Shown piece by piece: positions 15,281 to 17,510 of a DNA stretch of 17,510 nucleotides (position 1 is its first letter; every line of letters starts with the position of its first letter). This DNA is from Fimbriimonadaceae bacterium (GTDB lineage Bacteria > Armatimonadota > Fimbriimonadia > Fimbriimonadales > Fimbriimonadaceae): contig JAKRSE010000208.1 of the NCBI GenBank assembly GCA_022402505.1, forward strand, positions 1 to 17,510, written 5' to 3'. The notes under the pieces are model-generated. The model worked only from the letters and a program-made list of their open reading frames with translations, did not search any database and was not told the DNA's origin. The position numbers and the translations under genes are program-made.

Positions 15281-16330
15281 ATGCAGGGCAGAGAGAAGGC
15301 GCAGTTTGGGCTGTTTGGGACGACTCCCATCGATCAGGTTCTGCCGGCGGATCATCCGTTGCGGCGGGTTCGGGCGTTGTTCGACGAGGCTTGGAAGGGG
15401 GTGGCGCCGGCCTTCGACGACGCCTACGGGAAGGTCGGAAACGTGAGCTGCCCGCCTGCGATGCTGCTTCGGGCGAATCTTCTTCGGGCTCTTTACAGCA
15501 TCAAAAGCGAGCGGGCTCTCTGCGAGCAGATTTCGATGAATGCCGGCTTTCGGTGGTTCGTTGGGTTGGACTGGGACGACAAGGTCTTCGACCATTCGAC
15601 CCTCTCCTTCAATCGGGAGCGTTTGTTCGGAAACGGAGCGGCCGAAGCCCTGCTCGGCGAAATCTGCCGGCTTGCGGAGATGAAAAGGCTGCTCTCCAGC
15701 GACCGCCTTGTGGTCGATGGAACCCTCATCAAGGCGTGGGCGAGCCACCGTTCGTTTCAGCCCAAGGACGGCCCGCCGGAAGGCGGAAACTTCAAGGGCA
15801 AAACCCGGTCGAACGAGACCCACGAGAGCACGACCGACCCGGACGCCAAGCTCTTCCGCAAGGGCGGCGGGCAGGAGTCGATGCTCTGCCACCTGGGCAG
15901 CCTGCTCGTGGACTCGGCGAGCGGCCTGGTGCGGGCGGCGAAGCTGACTCCGCCCTGCGGCCTGGGCAGATCGGCGGAGATCGAGGCGGCCCTGAACCTG
16001 GCGGGAGACCATCTGCGCCCGGGCCAGACGCTCGTCGGCGACCGCGGATACGACGTCCGGAGCTTCGTTTCCGGCCTGCGCGCCCTGGGAATCCGGGCCC
16101 ATCCCCGGGCGAAATCTCGAGGATCGAGCCTCGACGGCCGGACCACCGCCCGCGAGTCTTATCGCACAAGCATGAGGAAAAGATTCATCGTGGAACAGCC
16201 GTTTGCGTGGCTGAAGTCTCCGGGACGGATGCGACAGACGATGCTCCGAGGCACGGAGAAGGTCGGCTGGGAATTCCACATGTTCTGCATGGCCTACAAT
16301 CTCAGACGCATGGCGAAGCTGTGCATGTGA
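15281..16330 (+). CDS. IS5-family DDE transposase
   Basis: A 349-residue transposase. The N-terminal DUF772-type part (about 10-115) reads 'TPIDQVLPADHPLR' and onward, 'PPAMLLRANLLRALYSIKSE' and 'FDHSTLSFNRERLF'. The catalytic core has the first Asp in 'LVVDGTLIKAWAS', the IS5 hallmark 'STTDPDAKLFRKGGGQES', the second Asp in 'VGDRGYD', and the Glu in 'RFIVEQPFAWLK', followed by the usual 'R' and 'HMFCMAYNLRRMAKL' tail. No stops or frameshifts are seen, so it is probably functional. The ATG at 15281 lies inside the element; open frame upstream crosses the IS end and is not used. Confidence 0.93.
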   Translation: MQGREKAQFGLFGTTPIDQVLPADHPLRRVRALFDEAWKGVAPAFDDAYGKVGNVSCPPAMLLRANLLRALYSIKSERALCEQISMNAGFRWFVGLDWDDKVFDHSTLSFNRERLFGNGAAEALLGEICRLAEMKRLLSSDRLVVDGTLIKAWASHRSFQPKDGPPEGGNFKGKTRSNETHESTTDPDAKLFRKGGGQESMLCHLGSLLVDSASGLVRAAKLTPPCGLGRSAEIEAALNLAGDHLRPGQTLVGDRGYDVRSFVSGLRALGIRAHPRAKSRGSSLDGRTTARESYRTSMRKRFIVEQPFAWLKSPGRMRQTMLRGTEKVGWEFHMFCMAYNLRRMAKLCM

Positions 16331-16497
16331 TGTGAGATTGGGACGGAAAGCAGCGATTCCGGCCTGATTTGGCCGACATGCGTCTGCGTAGTCGGCCATT
16401 TCGACACCAAATCTACGACACCATGGTGCTTGGCAATTGAATAGCGGAAGTGACCGCCGACTTGGCTCCCAACCCGCCCCGATTCCTCAACAAGCTC
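16331..16497 (+). other. 167-bp non-coding 3' tail of the IS element
   Basis: An 8-bp inverted repeat (tggccgac at 16370-16377, gtcggcca at 16391-16398) 40 bp after the transposase stop may be its terminator, though no T-tract follows. The rest, up to the right inverted repeat at 16486-16497, shows no gene. Confidence 0.45.
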
Positions 16498-16501
16498 TTA
16501 G
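16498..16501. repeat. Target-site duplication TTAG, right copy (contains mqnD stop)
   Basis: TTAG follows the right IS end. On the minus strand it is CTAA: the last base of the final Asp codon plus the TAA stop of mqnD. Confidence 0.8.
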
Positions 16502-17340
16502 TCGATGACTTCGACTTCGACCGCCGGCACCAGGCCGATCTCGGCCCCCAGCTTGAGCAGAAGCCGGATGGCGGCGACGCCCTCATCACCCATGTCTCGC
16601 GTCCGCTCGTTGACGTACATCCCGACAAAGGTGTCGCTGGTCTGCCGATCCATGCCTCGGGCGAACTGGAGGGCGTAGGTGACCGCCTCTTCTCGGTTCG
16701 CGAGGCTCTGCTCGATGCTCTCTCTCATGCACCGGCTGACCTCGGTGGCCATCTCCGGCCCGAGATCCTTGCGGACCACGTTCACGCCAAGGGGCAGGGG
16801 AAGCCCGGTCTTGTCCCGCCACCACTTTCCCATGTTGGCGACCTCGACCATGCCTTCTTCCGCGTAGGTCAGCTGGCCTTCGTGGATGATGAGCCCCGCC
16901 TTGAATCGGCCGTCCTTGATGGCCGGCATGATCTCGTCAAAGGCGACGACCTCGTGCTTCGGCGAGGCGTCGGGGCCGAACTTCTCCTTCCACCACAGGT
17001 TCAGCTGGAGGAAGGCGGAGGTCAGCAGGCCGGGGACGGCGATCACCGTCTCCCGCAGCTCCTCATCCGAAATCCCCGCTTCCGCCACGATCATCGGACC
17101 GTAGCCCTCGCCGAAGCTGCCGCCGTGGCGGAGCAGGGCGTACTTGTCGGCGACATAGGCGAAGGCATGAACGCTGACCGCGCTCGATTCCAGCCGACCC
17201 TCCTTGGCCCACTCGTTCAGGGTCTGGATGTCGCGGAGGATGTGCTCGAATTCGTGCTCGGTCTTCACCGCTCCAGAGGCCAGCCCCCAGAACATGAAGG
17301 CGTCGTCGGAGTCGGGCGAATGGCCAAGCCGGATCAGCAT
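16498..17340 (-). CDS. mqnD: 1,4-dihydroxy-6-naphthoate synthase (menaquinone, futalosine route)
   Basis: A 280-residue periplasmic-binding-protein-like enzyme that converts cyclic dehypoxanthine futalosine to 1,4-dihydroxy-6-naphthoate. Family motifs: 'GHSPDSDDAFMFWGL' (6-20), 'SSAVSVHAFAY' (52-62), 'GEGYGPMIV' (77-85), 'GLLTSAFLQLNLW', 'DGRFKAGLIIHEGQLTY' (143-159) with the catalytic His153, and 'WWRDKTGLPLPLGVN' (173-187). The ATG at 17340 begins the family N-terminus; in-frame sequence upstream overlaps the preceding gene. It starts 22 bp after the SMP-30 gene. Its last 67 bp are repeated at 12943-13009, and an IS element abuts its stop codon, separating it from its own terminator. The product is full length. 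Confidence 0.95.
   Translation of the reverse strand: MLIRLGHSPDSDDAFMFWGLASGAVKTEHEFEHILRDIQTLNEWAKEGRLESSAVSVHAFAYVADKYALLRHGGSFGEGYGPMIVAEAGISDEELRETVIAVPGLLTSAFLQLNLWWKEKFGPDASPKHEVVAFDEIMPAIKDGRFKAGLIIHEGQLTYAEEGMVEVANMGKWWRDKTGLPLPLGVNVVRKDLGPEMATEVSRCMRESIEQSLANREEAVTYALQFARGMDRQTSDTFVGMYVNERTRDMGDEGVAAIRLLLKLGAEIGLVPAVEVEVID
16504..16570. repeat. 67-bp direct repeat, right copy (within mqnD)
   Basis: Codes for residues 257-279 of MqnD (from the first full codon). It is identical to 12943-13009, including all third codon positions. Confidence 0.93.
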
Positions 17341-17362
17341 GATCCTGTGAAGGTACCGCCCC

Positions 17363-17510
17363 TTACGGCCAGACGCCCCGGACCCGGACCCGGACACGGT
17401 AGACCGAGGTCCTGGCCGTCGCCCAGACGGTGCGGCCGTCGCGGCTGAATGCGAGGTTCGCGGGGGCTTCCGGCAGAGGCTGAACGGCCAGGATCTGGCC
17501 GGTCGGCGAG
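17363..17510 (-). CDS. SMP-30/gluconolactonase-type protein, C-terminal part
   Basis: Only the last 48 residues lie in the window; the 5' part is beyond the right edge. They read 'GQILAVQPLPEAPANLAF', then 'SRDGRTVWATARTSVYRV' and a basic tail ending in TAA. This is the final beta-propeller blade of the SMP-30/gluconolactonase/LRE family ('P.NLAF..DGRTL..TA..S.YR'). These enzymes usually hydrolyse sugar lactones with a bound metal, but the metal ligands are outside the window. It precedes mqnD by 22 bp on the same strand. Confidence 0.75.
   Translation of the reverse strand, partial: SPTGQILAVQPLPEAPANLAFSRDGRTVWATARTSVYRVRVRVRGVWP

Larger units (their letters stand above)
15229..16497 (+). 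mobile_element. IS5-family insertion sequence, 1269 bp
   Basis: Ends are imperfect 12-bp inverted repeats: gaggctgttgag (15229-15240) and, read from the right end, gagcttgttgag (16497-16486), matching at 10 of 12 positions. It is flanked by TTAG on both sides. One transposase gene fills most of it, with 52 bp before and 167 bp after. Intact ends, intact target duplication and a full transposase indicate a complete and perhaps recent insertion. The right target copy contains the mqnD stop codon. Confidence 0.88.

Noticed and set aside
15173..16399. 408-codon minus-strand frame through the IS element
   Set aside because: Antisense to an intact DDE transposase and crossing the IS left end; no recognisable domain.
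16498..17397. mqnD start at 17397 instead of 17340
   Set aside because: The extra residues (SGSGSGASGRKG) are out-of-frame sequence of the preceding SMP-30 gene; the family N-terminus begins at 17340.

Overview
The window looks like chromosomal DNA from a GC-rich, Gram-negative-type bacterium, most plausibly a member of the Armatimonadota (Fimbriimonadia-like). This placement is inference. It rests on two large secreted pseudopilins with a near-identical IELLVVIAIIAILAAILFPVFAQAK N-terminus followed by an 'ADYDD' element, a combination typical of that phylum. A futalosine-pathway menaquinone gene (mqnD) next to complex I genes fits a menaquinone-respiring organism.

Layout. Positions 1-2445 (+) hold most of a type I pullulanase whose 5' end lies outside the window. 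Two tandem tRNA genes follow on the minus strand (Asp-GTC, then Phe-GAA, 2497-2653). Positions 2718-7622 (-) form a compact gene run: trpD-trpC-trpF-methyltransferase, linked by 4-bp GTGA/ATGA overlaps, then a GH18 chitinase-like protein and a GYF_2/TM2 membrane protein. Divergent from it, nuoA-nuoC (7705-8747, +) overlap by one base. No nuoB is present. The nuo run is interrupted by two prepilin-like genes, each followed directly by a tiny lipoprotein gene (8930-10053 and 10421-11517), each unit ending in a terminator. nuoD then follows with its own start signals (11639-12859) and its own terminator.

From 12937 to 16501 the sequence looks like accessory DNA placed between nuoD and the convergent gene mqnD (16498-17340, -). 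A 67-bp stretch of the mqnD 3' end is repeated perfectly at 12943-13009. Between the two copies lies a tightly packed, visibly less GC-rich, four-gene minus-strand cassette: a small secreted Cys-rich protein, a pseudopilin, a four-TM membrane protein and a DsbA/thioredoxin-fold protein with a CSAC motif. An IS5-family element (15229-16497) later landed exactly on the mqnD stop codon, making a TTAG target duplication that keeps the stop intact but moves mqnD away from its terminator. The C-terminal end of an SMP-30/gluconolactonase-type gene closes the window.

The most interesting candidate for an undescribed system is the four-gene cassette. Its products would act together in the envelope: a disulfide-rich secreted protein, a putative disulfide-handling protein with a membrane partner, and a pilin-like protein. 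It has the footprint of an integration at the 3' end of mqnD, although no integrase is visible. Secondary points of interest are the repeated pilin-lipoprotein units inside the nuo locus and a recurrent TANNNT box 7-10 nt before start codons that suggests leaderless transcription.
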